64,000 nucleotides of DNA, taken from NCBI RefSeq assembly GCF_030254825.1, contig NC_083350.1, positions 111,557,024 through 111,621,023 of the forward strand, in the 5' to 3' direction. This document shows, one piece after another, positions 1 through 11,964 of the stretch; within the stretch, counting starts at the first letter, position 1, and each line of letters starts with the position of its first letter. Position numbers and translations under genes: made by a program. Under the pieces are notes generated by a model, which ran no database searches, had not been told where the DNA came from, and saw nothing but the letters and a program-made list of their open reading frames with translations. This DNA comes from Meriones unguiculatus. Taxonomy: Eukaryota > Chordata > Mammalia > Rodentia > Muridae.

Positions 1-898
1 GATTCCCTGCACTCTGTCCAAAGTTTGGCTATGAATCTCAGCATCTGCTTTGATACTCTGCTGGGTAGAATCTCTCAGAGGCCTTCTGTGGTAGGCTCCT
101 GTCCCGTTCCATGTCTTCTCCTACTTCCAATTTCTATCCTCTTTGCCATTTAGAATGAGGATTAAGTCTCTTTCCTAGGGTTTCTCCTTGTTGTTTAGCT
201 TCTTGAGTACTATAGATTTTAGTATGTTTATCCTATTTATATGTCTAATAACCACTTATGAGTGAGTATATACCATGTGTGTCTTTCTGTTGCTGGATTA
301 CCTCACTGAAGATGATCTTTCCTATTTCTCACCATTTGCTTGCAAATTTCATGATTTCTTTGTTTTTAATAACTGAGTAGTATTCCATTGTGTAAATGTA
401 CCACAATTTCTGTATCCATTCCTCAATTGAGGGACATCTGGGTTGTTTCTAGATTCTGGCAATTATGAATTAAGCTGATACGAACATGGGAACATGGTTG
501 AACAAATGTCCTTGTTGTGTACTTGAGCCTCTTTTGGATATATGCCTAAGAGTGGTATAACTGGATCTTGGGGAAGCGCTATTCCTAATTGTCTGAGAAA
601 GCACCAGATTGATTTCCAAACTGGTTCTACAAGTTTACATTCTCACCAGCAGTGGAGGAGGGTTTCCCTTTCTCCACATCCTCTCTAGCATGTGTTGTCA
701 TTTGAGTTTTTGATCGTAGCCATTCTGATCGGTGTAAGATGAAATCTCAGGGTTTTGATTTGCATTTTCTTGATGACTAAGGATGTTGGGCATTTCTTTG
801 TAAGTGTTTCTCTGCCATTTGATATTCCTCTGTTGAGAATTCTCTGTTTAGCTCTGTTCCCCATTTTTTTTAACATGAATTGAAGTATAATCTGCAAG
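1..898 (-). mobile_element. L1 fragment (3' UTR and ORF2 3' end)
   Basis: The minus strand reads an L1 3' UTR running into the C-terminal part of ORF2. The segment lines up by eye with the better-preserved L1 copies at 26,040-26,850 and 32,590-33,450, with the same order of blocks (3' UTR, end of ORF2, then the stretch around 860 that matches 33,440). It enters the window already inside the 3' UTR, so its 3' tail is outside. Frames are heavily broken and no function is expected. A B2 SINE interrupts it at about 900, and a short remnant of the same ORF2 stretch follows at 1,079-1,107. Confidence 0.85.
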
Positions 899-904
899 AC
901 GTTA

Positions 905-1076
905 TTTATTATTTATACAGTATTCTGCCTGCATATACATCTGCATGCCAGAAGAAGAGGGCACCAGATCTCATGATAGATGGTTTATCGAGCCACCATG
1001 TGGTTGCTAGGAATTGAACTCAGGACCTTTAGAAGAACAGCCAGTGCTCTTAACTTCTGAGCCAACTCTCCTGCCT
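905..1076 (-). mobile_element. B2 SINE
   Basis: Read on the minus strand, this is a tRNA-derived B2 SINE. It begins near 1,074 with the family's GGCAGGAGAGTTGGCTCAG-like head and A box, followed by the B-box segment (GGTCCTGAGTTCAATTCC), the CCACATGGTGGCTC block and a T/A-rich tail towards 905. It sits inside the L1 fragment above. B2 elements are RNA polymerase III transcribed and muroid-specific, which supports the rodent assignment. The CTCF-like core that B2 carries (around 947-966) has three extra bases in this copy. Confidence 0.85.
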
Positions 1077-1107
1077 TGTATTCCATTTTTTTAATTGGAT
1101 TACTTTT

Positions 1108-1310
1108 TTAATTTTGTATCCAGCTGTACCCCCACTGTCCCTCCTTCAGCTCTCCCTATGCCCCTTCCCTAGTCCACTGATAGGGGAGGTCCTCCTCCCC
1201 TTTTATCTGACCCTGGTCTATCAGGTCTCATCAGGCCTGGCTGCATGGTCTTCCTCTGTGGCCTGGCAAGATGGCAGGTGTACCCCTCCACCCCCCAGGG
1301 GTTGATTTTT
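1108..1310 (-). mobile_element. 5'-truncated L1 3' UTR
   Basis: On the minus strand this is the last ~200 bp of the rodent L1 3' UTR that recurs throughout the window. It includes the block around the sequence CTATCAGTGGACT and the pyrimidine-rich (plus-strand) terminal segment. The 3' end is at about 1,108, next to a T-rich run. It is truncated on the 5' side and has no coding content. It lies directly against the remnant of the preceding L1. Confidence 0.8.
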
Positions 1311-1760
1311 TTCTTGATGACCGCCTCTCTAACGAGAAAGATAGGATAGCACTGCAGATTTAATTTTCTTTTTCTAAGATGGTTAACTATGTTGAGCCCT
1401 TTGCATATGGTCACTTTAACTTCATCTTTTGAGAAATATCAGCTCATTTTTTTAGCCTGTTTATTTATTGTGTTGTTTGTTGTTATCCAGTAGCTAAAGT
1501 TCTTTGTGTGCTGTGGGTATTAATCATCTGTCAAGTTGTAAAGCTAGCAGACTTCCTCTCATCTGCATGCTGTATATTCACTTGAATGTTTCTTTTGTTG
1601 CCCTGAATTGTTTTAATTTCATGATATCTAATATTTCAGTTGTTGGCATTAATTTTATCTTCAAATGAACTCCTAGTTTTGTATATGTGTTTGTATGTAC
1701 CCGTAATTTGTTGTTTTTTCCTAATTTTTTCTCTAACAGATTCAGTGATTATAAGAATTA
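1311..1760 (-). mobile_element. Old degenerate L1 ORF2 fragment
   Basis: The plus strand reads as the reverse complement of a diverged L1 ORF2 3' region: the segment corresponding to 'ttctttgtgtgctgtgggta' and following matches the ORF2 stretch seen at 33,480-33,900, with many differences. It is clearly older than the neighbouring L1 pieces. Boundaries are approximate. Confidence 0.5.
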
Positions 1761-1879
1761 TAATTAACCCATTTTTTTAATATTAGAATATAGGAGTACT
1801 AGTTTTAGATAAGAAAAATGATGCAATACATTGTTATAGAAAAATGTGGGGACTGGCATTTTAAAAAAATCATTGATAA

Positions 1880-2300
1880 TAAATTTTTCTCTCTCAAAAT
1901 ACATTCTGAGCACAGTTTCCCCACTGTCTCTTCCTCCCAGCTGCTCCCCACCTCACTTCTACCCCAGATTCACACTCCCTCCAGTTTCCTCTTCAGAAAA
2001 GATCAGGCCTCAGAGAGACAACAACCAAACAAGACAAAAGAAGAGACAATAATACAAGGCAATATCCTTCATATTGAGAATGGTAAAGGCAACCCAATAG
2101 GAGGAAAAGATGTGTTTTCACAAAATACATTCTGATCACATTTTCCCCTCCCTGAGTTCCTTCCACCTCCTCCCCATTTCCCCATCCACCCAACTCTATT
2201 CCTTTTCATTCTCTTTCTAATTAGAGAACAAAACCAAAAAAAAATTAACAATCCGACAAAAAAAAAAAACCCAAACAGAGCAAAATATGTTTCTTGCTGT
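1880..2300 (-). mobile_element. Old rodent L1 3' UTR remnants, two similar copies
   Basis: Two related blocks (about 1,890-2,115 and 2,116-2,300) both begin with 'aaaatacattctga(g/t)cac' and continue as pyrimidine-rich DNA followed by an A-rich segment. This resembles the 3' UTR of old rodent Lx-type L1s in reverse orientation. Similar stretches occur at 24,115-24,250 and 58,010-58,150. The repeat assignment is by general resemblance only. A tandem duplication or two separate old insertions would both fit. Confidence 0.4.
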
Positions 2301-2353
2301 TTTTTTCTTTAAAATTTCTTTGAAATGAATTTTATAAATATCGAAAATTGACT

Positions 2354-2379
2354 CTGTACCCATTTTTAATTGTATTATT

Positions 2380-2416
<37 letters not shown>

Positions 2417-3588
2417 TTTAAACTTCTTTAGTTCTTTATATATTCTGGATATTAGCCCTCTGTCAGATAAAGGGTTGGTGAAGATCCTTTCCCAGTCTGT
2501 AGGCTTTCGTTTTGTTCTGATGGCTGTGTCCTTTGCTTTACAGAAGCTTTTCAGTTTTATGATGTCCCATTTATTGATTGTTGATTTTAGAGCCTGTGCT
2601 GTTGGTGTTTTGTGTATCTTATGCCATTGAGGTCAAGGCTCTTCCCCACTTTTTCTTCTAACAGATGTAGTGTGTCTGGTTTTATCTTGATGTTTTTGAT
2701 CTAGTTGAACTTTAGTTTTGTGCAGGGTGATAAATATGGATCTATTTGTATTTTTCTACATGTAGACATCCAGTTAGACCAGCACCATTTGTTGAAAAAG
2801 CAGTACCTTTTTTTCCATTGAATGGTTTTGGTTTCTTTGTCAAAAATCAAGTATCAAGGTGTGTGGGTTTATTTTTGGGTTTTTGATTAGATTCATTTGA
2901 TCCACCATTCTGTATCTATGGCAGTGCCATGTCTTTTATATTACTGTTCTTCCATAGTACAGCTTGAGATCAGAGACAGAGATACCTCCAGAAGATATTT
3001 CATTGTAGAGTATTATTTTAGCTATTCTGGGTTTTCTGTTTTTCCATATGAAATTGAGAATTGTTCTTTCAAGGTCTGCAAAAATTGTGTCGGTTTTTTG
3101 ATGGGAATTGCATTAAATCTGTAAAGACCTGGAGGGGGGCAGGAGCGCCACAAGGAGACCAACAGAGCCAAAAATCCTGGGTCCAGAGATGCTTTCAGAG
3201 ACAGATATTCCAACCAAGAATCATGCATGGAGAGTACCTAGACCCTCTGCTCAGATGAAGCCTATAAGCTGCTCAGTTTCCAAGTTGGTTTCCTAGTAAG
3301 GGGACCAGGGATTGTATCTGACATGAACTCAGTGACAAGCTCTTTGATCACCTCCTCCTGGGGAGTGCAGCCTTGCCAGGCCACAGAGGAAGGTGATGCC
3401 ACCAGCCTTGATGAGATCTGATAGGCTAGTGTCAGATTGGATGGGAGGATGTCCTTCCCTAGACTAGGGAAAGGGCACAGGGGGAGAAGAGTGATAGTGG
3501 TTGGGCCTGGGAAAAGACAAGAGGGCTACTGCCAGGATATAAAGTGAATAAATTATTTAAATTAATTAATTAACTAATTAAAAATAAA
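2354..3588 (+). mobile_element. 5'-inverted (twin-primed) L1 insertion with TSD
   Basis: The 3' half (about 3,131-3,560) is L1 3' UTR in plus orientation. The 5' half (2,354-3,130) is ORF2 sequence in minus orientation, so the two parts face opposite ways. A 17-bp direct repeat flanks the whole: AATATCGAAAATTGACT at 2,337-2,353 and the same with one C/T difference at 3,589-3,605. This is the hallmark of L1 twin priming during target-primed reverse transcription. A run of about 31 T lies at 2,383-2,413. ORF2 frames are broken, so this is a dead copy in an Slc6a15 intron. Confidence 0.85.
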
Positions 3589-4094
3589 AATATTGAAAAT
3601 TGACTTTCTATAATTCAACAGTTCCTTCTTCTGGAAGTCTTTTATTTTAAAAAGCTTATTTTTTACATTGTCTGCTTTCTTTATTCTAGTTAACTAAGCT
3701 ATTTCATAGGCCAGAAATACTTGCATACATATTGTGTTCTGTTTTTATTACAATAAATCAGTACTTATATTCATATTCACAGTCCTTAACACTATTAAAA
3801 ATATCATATAATATTACACTATATTATTCCAAGATCTTTGAAAAAATAAGCAATACTGTATAGTTGTACATTATTTTTAGCAACTTTGAACTATATTTCA
3901 TTCTTGGGATTACTCACTATTATCCATATGGGTTCTGGAAATAGGACCATGATTTAAAAAACAAAAGCATATGTTAGTGTATTTCTTTGTAGTAGCTCTG
4001 ACCATTACTTAGTGACTTTTTTACCTTCACTGATGAATAGAAGCATCTCATTCTCTTGCTCTTGGTTAATGTTCCTCTGTTCTGTGTTCTGCAG

Positions 4095-4287
4095 GCTGTA
4101 CAGGGCACTGGGTTGGCTTTCATTGCCTTTACAGAAGCCATGACACATTTCCCTGCATCTCCCTTCTGGTCAGTGATGTTTTTCCTCATGCTGATAAATC
4201 TCGGGCTTGGCAGCATGTTTGGAACCATTGAAGGGATCATCACTCCTATCGTGGACACGTTCAAAGTGAGGAAGGAAGTCCTCACTG
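4095..4287 (+). CDS. Slc6a15: Slc6a15 internal coding exon (fourth from last)
   Basis: This 193-bp exon follows a pyrimidine-rich acceptor (TTCTGCAG) and ends before GTGAGA. It starts at codon position 1 and ends with one base of a split codon. The encoded segment (VQGTGLAFIAFTEAMTHFP, then a hydrophobic helix and TPIVDTF) is characteristic of the SLC6 sodium- and chloride-coupled transporter family, around transmembrane helices 8-9 of the LeuT-type fold. With the three downstream exons it matches SLC6A15 (B0AT2, NTT73), a plasma-membrane transporter of branched-chain amino acids and proline expressed mainly in brain. The four exons encode roughly the last 295 residues of a protein of about 730. 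Earlier exons lie upstream of the window. Confidence 0.95.
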
Positions 4288-4380
4288 GTGAGATTTCACT
4301 TTTGACTTTCAACATGAACTGTATCTCATTTATGTTGGTGAGAAGTTAAAGGTTGTAATTAGACTGTGTTATCTCTCGGA

Positions 4381-4500
4381 TTTTGTTACTATCAATATAT
4401 TATATTATAATTATTATATTATATAATACTAGTTACATAATATATATTATATAATATAATTATATAATAATGTATATAATAATACACTAATACTAAGTAT
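4381..4500. repeat. AT-rich low-complexity tract
   Basis: Nearly pure A/T with many TATAAT/ATTATA units that are partly self-complementary. It lies just downstream of the exon ending at 4,287. The rest of this intron (4,500-5,594) shows no recognisable element. Confidence 0.7.
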
Positions 4501-5594
4501 AATTATGTTAGTGTATTAGTTTTTACAGAACAAGGATATACTTAATAAAAGCTACATTTGCATATTTATCTTCTACAAAAGTAGTTTTTATTTCTGTTCT
4601 ATGTTGGTTACTCATCAATTTCTGTTCAAGGCAACTTATAGAAGAAAATGCTTACTTGTGGTTTACATTTTCAGAGACTACCTTAGAGACTCTAAGGTAG
4701 CAGGTAGTTGGAGCAGCAGTTGAGAACTCCCATCTGGATCCTCAAAGAGGAAGTAGAGAAAGCTATGCCTGCTTTTTTTTACTTTTACTCATCTATGTTA
4801 AACTGGGATTGAGACATATAATATAGTCATTATTTACTTATCTTAACTGCCAAGAAGCCTATTATAATAGCTTTAAAGTATGGGGGGGAAGCACACAGAT
4901 TACAAATGTGTCTACAACTTGTTCTAGAAACAGCAAGTGTCCCTAAGTTTATGAATCTATTTCTTAGATGTTAAACAGGACAAATAGCTTTTCCTAGATG
5001 TTGCTTGGATAATCAGAATGTTCAGCCCTATAATCATCACTTTTCTTTGCACACTGAAGATGTCCAGGCAAGATAAATATGTAAATATGGGTTAATGATG
5101 AAGATTTTTCTGTTATGCCATAATGATAATCATATTTCAATCAAATATGAATTTAAGATTGATAATCTCATTAGAAGCCACACTAGACACATTATTAAAT
5201 ACAACTTGCATAGGGATTTCAAAACTACAAAAGCTTATTAAATGTAGTTATCACCTAGGACAGTGCTGCCTGGAAGGTCACTTTTCTATTAATGATAGAA
5301 ACAGTGTGAATAGAAATTTTTAAATTTTTCATACAATTCCGCTCTCCTATTATTTGCACTTGGTAGGTAAGATTCCACAGAATTAAGGATATGAGCTATG
5401 TATTATTAAGTTTAGTAGAGGTTAACCCTGTGTAATCTAACTACCAACATGTAATTTTCCATAGAATCAGAGAAACTATTGCCTACAACAAATTATAAAA
5501 GTTGAAAAACATTGTTTGAATGTAGTCATTTATAATGAAGGAAAGACTGGGCTTTGGCTAGAGGCTAATTTATTTATTTATTTATTTTCTTTAG

Positions 5595-5754
5595 TTATCT
5601 GTTGCCTCCTAGCATTTTGTATTGGCCTGATATTTGTGCAGCGCTCTGGAAATTACTTTGTTACAATGTTTGATGATTATTCTGCTACTTTGCCTCTGCT
5701 AATTGTGGTCATCTTGGAGAATATTGCTGTGAGCTTTGTTTACGGCATAGATAA
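5595..5754 (+). CDS. Slc6a15: Slc6a15 coding exon (third from last)
   Basis: This 160-bp exon lies between acceptor TTTTCTTTAG and donor GTAAGT. It begins with two bases that complete the valine codon split from the previous exon and ends with two bases (AA) of a lysine codon finished by the next exon. It encodes a hydrophobic helix (ICCLLAFCIGLIFVQRSGNY) followed by a helix starting at LPLLIVVILENIAVSFVYG, typical of SLC6 transmembrane helices 9-10. The FVQRSGNY and MFDDYSA motifs are standard in the family. The reading frame is open throughout and there is no sign of damage. Confidence 0.95.
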
Positions 5755-6221
5755 GTAAGTATACTTAATTGCATTCAGTTATTTTTCAACTTTGTTTCGA
5801 GAAGTTCGATCAATATTTCATTTCAAAGGGAAGAGGGAGGAAAATGGACTAATCCTCACATAGTCAAATATTTCACAGGCTTTTGGTTGATTCAATAGTT
5901 TACTGAGGTCTATTACCCCAGTGCATAAGGACTGAAAATTACATGCAATGTTAAGTTTGCCTAGAATTCTAAGCATTTGTTTAATTATTATGAAAGACTA
6001 ACATCCACAATCGATAAGCACTTGATGTGTTCCAACATCCTCAGGTTTCTTTGGCTTGTTATTGCTGCCCACATTTCATGTATGAAAAAAAATAATAAGA
6101 AAAACAGGAGGCACCTTATTCATTTAAAGCCTGAACAACTGCATAATTGTGATTCACAGATTTCCCCACTTTTTCTAAAGCTTATGCTTTAGTTATTTTG
6201 CTGAATTTTTATGAGATGGCA

Positions 6222-6321
6222 ACAGAGAGAGGGAGAGACAGAGAGAAACAGACAGAAAGAGACAGAGAGAAAAAGACTGAGCAGGACAGAGAGACAGAGA
6301 GAGAGATAAAGAAAAAGAGAG
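6222..6321 (+). repeat. Purine-rich GA/CAGA low-complexity repeat
   Basis: The plus strand is almost all purine, with imperfect GAGAGA and GACAGA units. No unit length is strictly kept. It lies in the 6.2-kb intron between the exons at 5,595 and 11,965. No gene is seen between 5,755 and 6,868. Confidence 0.75.
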
Positions 6322-6867
6322 TGTGAGTTAATGGTTTATAGTATCAGAAAGATTTGGGAAAATTGTTCTATTTTGAGATACGTACATAATTTGATGCACA
6401 CAAACTTCATGTGTAATTAACTAAATTTTCTATATGTTTGAATCTCAGTTGCACACTTTTTATGTGTAAAGCCTGTGAACTTGACATGAAATAAAAAAGA
6501 AAGTTCACCTCAGTGGATAAGAGATCTTTGAAGTATTTATTCAGTATAAATCATTTTAAAATTTAAATTCATTGCCTTCACCTGACACATAGATTGAGTG
6601 ATGAGAGTCTGTGTAAAGTGCAGTCTGTATAAAGACTAAAGTTTACTTTTGTAATATGAATAATATTATTGGTATTGAATAAGTGTTTTGACAAAGTTGA
6701 GAGTGTCTTACTATTGTTGTCCAAAGCTAAAAGCTAGGAAGAATAGGAAATTGCATTCACTAATCATGTTTCATGAAGAATAAGTGGCAATATAAATATT
6801 AGAAGTAAATAAAGTCTTATGCTTTAATTGTGGGTGAAAATATCTGTGTCATGAAAATTAATAGGAT

Positions 6868-7165
6868 ACGGGACTGGGGAGATGGTTAGTAAATAAAGCA
6901 CTTCCAGCTAGCGTGAATACTGGAGTTCAGATTCTTATAACCCATATGAAAGATGTGAGTCGAGTATGGTGGCCTGCTTATCTTTCCACGAAGGAAACAG
7001 AGATAGAAATTGCTAGTAAGTTGGCTAGCCAAAAGGTAACATTAAAAAAAAAAACCTGTCTGACTAAATGATTGAGAAAGTCATGCAGTGTCAACCTCTG
7101 CACTACACAAACACATACACAAACACACACACACAGATATGTAAACATACATACATACATTCTAT
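6868..7165 (+). mobile_element. Degenerate tRNA-derived SINE (B2/B3-like) with CA-rich tail
   Basis: A head reading GGGACTGGGGAGATGGTTAG resembles the start of B2/B3 SINEs, followed by a weak B-box-like stretch (GAGTTCAGATTC). The region ends in a CA-rich stretch at 7,104-7,165. It is strongly diverged, so the family and the right boundary are uncertain. Confidence 0.5.
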
Positions 7166-7850
7166 GCCTACATATATGCACATCAAAAAGGAAATGCAAA
7201 TTATGGTAGTAATGAGATATCCTTATATACTTACTAGAATGGACAACATTCAGAACACCAACAACACAAAACAATGGTGAGACTGTAGGTTAAAAGAAAC
7301 TCTCTTTTGTTGCCAATGGAGAGATGAAAGAGTTCAACTACTTCAGAATACAGTCTTATAACCTGTGATAAAAATGGAGATATTTTCATCATACGACATG
7401 TCAGATGCATAGTTTGATATTTACTAAAAGTAGTTGACAATATATTTCAGACAAAAATATGTACAGGAATATTTATAGCAGTTTTACTCACAATGGTCAA
7501 AATTTGGAACAGTCAGGATGTTGTTCAACAGATGAATGGGTAAATTCATCTGGAGAATCAAATAATGTTTAGTCCTAGATAAATTTCTACCAAGCCACAA
7601 AAATTATGTTAGAAATATAAATGTGTATTGCTAAGAGACAGAAGCCATATTTGATAATGCTGCATCCTGTTGGAAGTCAACTTATTACTGTCTATTTATA
7701 CAGTATCCAGATCAGTGTTTGACAAGTGTTGGGGATAATGAAAGATGAATAGGTTGAGCCCAAGGGATATTTAGAACAGATATTATAATAATGGATATTG
7801 TTGTTGTGGTTTTGTCCAAAGTTATAGAAAGCATGAGACCAGTGAATCCT
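7166..7850 (+). mobile_element. Ancient mammalian L1 fragment (ORF2 3' end and 3' UTR)
   Basis: The plus strand reads as a very diverged L1 ORF2 C-terminus: 'AAGGAAATGCAAATTATGG', the 'TATAGCAGTTTTACTCACAA' and 'AACAGATGAATGGGTAAA' stretches. It then runs into a 3' UTR-like segment containing 'GATGAATAGGTTGAGCCCAA'. This is the order found in old mammalian (L1M-type) elements. No open frame survives. From 7,850 to about 9,930 I see only unique intronic sequence with no feature I can name. Confidence 0.6.
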
Positions 7851-9932
7851 TATATTGAGTCATCAGCAACAGATGATAATGGTATGTCAATAAGGTTTCA
7901 TTATTTCAAACACATATACAACTTAAGTATAGGATGTCTATAATGGAGGATATGATTTATGAGTTGGGGTCAGGAATATATCTGATTCAGCCTCTTCTCA
8001 ATAATTTTGTTATGAACTTAAACTTGTTCTAAAAATTAAATATATATGAGGAAATATTCTCTAGTGGCTAAAATTTTACACACCATTCAGATGGCAAACT
8101 GTTCCTTCCTCTGTAGGAAGATACAGTGTTCTAACTGTGCAGCTAGAATATTGGTTAAGATCTTCATTCCAAATCCACATCTCTTGATGTGTTAACTCAT
8201 AGACACTGACCCTTAACCTTCATTGTAACAGAATCTGATTTGTTATCAGACTTCTCTCTCAATCAATAAGTTACCAATTTAGATTTACATTTAAATAGTT
8301 CGTTATTTGCAGAAGGCTTGCTAGAGAATATATTTTTTTCTATTTCATAGCCAGTAGTAACAACAGGAAGAAAAGTAACACTGACAATAACTGCATTTGC
8401 TGAATACCTATTGTGTGTGAAATAATATATTCTGCATATGCAGTTTATAATTATAACAGTAATATCTCAAGGCAGGTACATTATTTTTTGAAATGCCAAA
8501 GTAAAGTTCAGAGAAAGAAAGATGAATATTAAGAGATAGCAGAATTGTCACTTGAAGTAACATATGTTGATTTCAAACTTCACATTTTACCTTGGGATTT
8601 GGTATAAACTTTTCAAACAGAAATTTTTCTATTTAATTATTTCTTTCACATCATGGAGTAGCTTTGAACGTTTCTTGTTTGCCTCCAGTGATTTTATGAT
8701 CTTATTAGTTCAGTAACCTCATGAGCTTTCACCAGAATCTCCACTAATACAGTTGGAAGATCATAGACAATTAATATTAAGTAGCCTAAATCTAAAGTTT
8801 TGAGATAGCAAATAGTTTAGCACAGAAGAGGAATATATTGAAGCATAGCATCACAGTAAATATTAGTAAATATGAATACAAATGTGAAAAGGAGTACTCT
8901 AAGAAAATGGGAATGGTGGCAGCATAGTTATTGGTTGTTTGAGTTTTTGCTTTGTTTGTTTTGCTTTTTTATCTCTTCATTGGCAATAATACAGTTTTTG
9001 GCAAGAAGATGCCTCCATGAAAGACAGTTTCATGAAAGGTTAAGGATAAGCCACTCTCAACCTCAAGAACTATGCGGTGTCACACATGTGAGGAGAGCAG
9101 CAGAGAACATGCCCCCAGGTTTACGGCACCTTCTTTAATATATTTAATTCATTGCATCAAAGGGTACCATGCTCTTCCGAAGACATGGCCAAATGTCAAG
9201 TGAATGTCCCAGATACTTTTGCTTGGTGCAAGGACTACAGAGAGTTCAAACCACAGAAAGAACATTAGTGAGAGAATGAACCAGTTTCTGAAAAAAAAAG
9301 AAACAAACCAGTGTTTCGTTCTAAAATTAAACTCTAATCTGAAAAGAAAATAGCAGGAAAAAATTAATTTAGATGTAGTCAGGGACAGTACAAAAAAAGA
9401 AAGAACAGATAAATGAGAGGAGCAGAGATCATAGGTCTGGGCCATTACAAGGCTAGACCCTGATCATTTGCAAATATGTAAGTGTCTTAATTCTTTCCTC
9501 CTGAAAATTCAGAAAAGTAAATTTTATTTAAGTGTAGTGAAGTCTTAAGTAAAACAAATCATTTCAAAAGAAAGAAAACAAGGGAATGAGATACAGAGCA
9601 AAGAAACAAAAGTAAAAATATTTCACAAGATACTGAAGTAAAGTTTTACAACTGATAAATACATCAAAAGGGTGGAATTGTGTAATAATTTAAACCTTCA
9701 AAAATATGACAAAGAAAAAGACTTAAAAGCAGCAGTGTTGGAACTCAGGAAATAACTGTATAAAATGTAAATATGTCACATATGAGACTTAAAATAAAAG
9801 GAACATAAGAGAAAGCACAGTAATTAATTATATGAGAATAGAAAATATTTTTATTATTTATTTATTTAACAAAATCAATTAAAAATTGTGAATGGTTTAG
9901 GAAAGGGAATGGGGCAGAAGTTAAGGAAGGAT

Positions 9933-9933
9933 G

Positions 9934-9971
<38 letters not shown>

Positions 9972-10021
9972 TATACATATACATATATAAGTGTACATAT
10001 ACATATATAAGTGTGTGTGTG
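9933..10021. repeat. (TA)n/(TACA)n/(TG)n compound microsatellite
   Basis: Alternating TA dinucleotides pass into TACATATA units and then a short GTGTGTGT run. It is self-complementary in the TA part and likely variable in length. Confidence 0.9.
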
Positions 10022-10291
10022 TTTCAGAGCAAGTTATATGTATAGCAGACCAAACACAAAAAAACTATGCTGAAGAAACTGACCTGAAGTAAGTGATTGT
10101 TGAAAGAACACGCAGAATTCTTTAAAACAAGAAATAATCGGCAATACCACATCTCTAAGTTATTAGTACAAGAATAAAAATATTGAGCATCATACCAAAA
10201 CTTTGTTCAGACTAAGCAATATTATTTCTAATAGAAAAAAAATAATTGCTTGTCAATATTTTTTTCAATTATTTCTTAGCTGGGTATGTTT

Positions 10292-10690
10292 ATAACCAAA
10301 GAAAAAGTATGGATATAACCTAGAACCTTTGCTTGGACGAAGCTCGTGGTAGCTCAATAACCAATTGGTTTCCCATAGTAAGGGGAACAGGGACTATCTC
10401 TGACAGGAACTCAATGGCAGGCTCTTTGACCTCCCCACCCCCCAAGGGAGGAGAAGTCCTGCTAGGCCACAGAGGAGGACTTTGCAGCCAGCCCAAAAGA
10501 CACCTGATAAAACAGGGTCAGATGAAAGGGGAGGAGGTCCTCCCCTATCAGTGGACTTGGAAAGGGGCAGGGACAAGCTGAGGGAGGGAGGGTGGGATTG
10601 GGAGGGAATAAGGGAGTAGGATACAGCTGGGATACAGAGTTAATAAAATGTAACTAATAATAATAAACAATAAAATGAAAAACAAAAACT
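10292..10690 (+). mobile_element. 5'-truncated L1 3' UTR (plus strand)
   Basis: Plus-strand L1 3' UTR with the standard blocks: 'GGATATAACCTAGAACC', the CTCTTTGACCTCCCC region, 'GAGGTCCTCCCCTATCAGTG' and the end 'GGGATACAGAGTTAATAAAA', followed by an A-rich tail with further AATAAA-like motifs. It is a non-coding copy in the long Slc6a15 intron. I did not find a convincing TSD. Confidence 0.85.
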
Positions 10691-11559
10691 ATTTTTCAAC
10701 ATAGATAAACTGACATTCAAGTGTAGCGGTTGTCAACAATTACACTTGTGAAAAATCATAGGAAAAATTATTACGATCTCACTGAAGAAACTACCAGTGA
10801 TCTGGAGTTAGATTCCTAGAAAGTCTGTGGAAAACATCACTACAAAACTAATGGGTGGCAATCAGATTCACTTTTTACTTATCTATCTTGATATTCTTCA
10901 TTTCATTTCATTTTTACATCTGTGTGTAGAACACGTACTACAGTGAACCCAGGGGGACCAGAGGACCATTTTCAAATGTGGAAACTCTTTTTCCACTATG
11001 TGGTTCCTGGAGATCTTATTCATGTCATCAGGCTTGGTGACCAGCACATTTTCCAACTTTGTCATCTTGGTGGCCCCAAGACTCACTCTTAACTAAATAA
11101 AAAGGTTGACTATTTTGCAGTGGCTCAGTGCTGTTACAGTGTTAGGCTGAGTCTCTTTCCCTGTAAATGATGCCACAATAGTCAGACAAAATTTCCCAAA
11201 TTCGACTTAGAGGTCTAATCAATCAAGACTCTGCTACTATGGTTAATTTGTGAGTAGTAAGGAATCAAATGCCTTTGTGAACAAGACAATGTTGATGGAC
11301 TCAGGTAATTTCCTCTAAGAAACCATGGTCCTTGAAAAACACAAAATGTAAGAGAGGAACTTGAATAATAAGATTGGACTCAAGAGACAGGTAAATGAAT
11401 TAAAAAATGGGAACACTGTTTCAATTATGACACTACTGAACAAAAACAGTGAGATTTCCCAGAACTATAAACACCACTTCAATAATTTGTCAAGGGCTTC
11501 ACTAAACACGATGATAATAGCTTTATTTTATTTTGTAAGTAAATATGTAATGCACAAGT

Positions 11560-11850
11560 CATTGTGAATGTTTGTGTTTGTATTTAGGCATCTATGTGAA
11601 AGTGAGCATGTCTGTCCATGTGCTTGTGGAGGCCAGAGGTTAACACTGAGTTCTCCTGTTCTAACCTTCTTATTGTTCATGTCAGCTACACTGGCTGGCA
11701 AGGAAGCCCCTGGAATTTGTTAATATTCATTTCCCCAGAGCTGAGGATGAGATGCAAACTCATGTGCCTTGGCTTTTTATGTGGGAGTTGGAATCTGAAC
11801 TTGATTTAATGGTAGGCATTTGGTCCACAGAGCCATCCCTCTCTTCCTTG
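11560..11850 (+). mobile_element. Degenerate rodent interspersed repeat, family not assigned
   Basis: The stretch contains 'TGTGGAGGCCAGAGGTTAAC', 'CTGGCTGGCAAGGAAGCCCC', 'TTTATGTGGGAGTTGGAATC' and 'CCACAGAGCCATCCCTCTC' in order. A second, weaker copy with the same order of blocks is at 22,555-22,850. It is a common rodent-type repeat. I recognise the layout but cannot name the family with confidence. Confidence 0.5.
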
Positions 11851-11964
11851 AAGATGTGGTCCATTAAAGAAAACATACCAAAGTGTTTAAATCTAGATTT
11901 CTGTTAAGTTATTAAGTCAATGTACTAAAATGGAAGGATAATTAAATACTGTTTTTACACCCAG

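Noticed and set aside
9149..9445. 98-codon minus-strand open frame in the Slc6a15 intron
   Set aside because: Hydrophobic low-complexity translation of AT-rich intron with no homology or gene structure.
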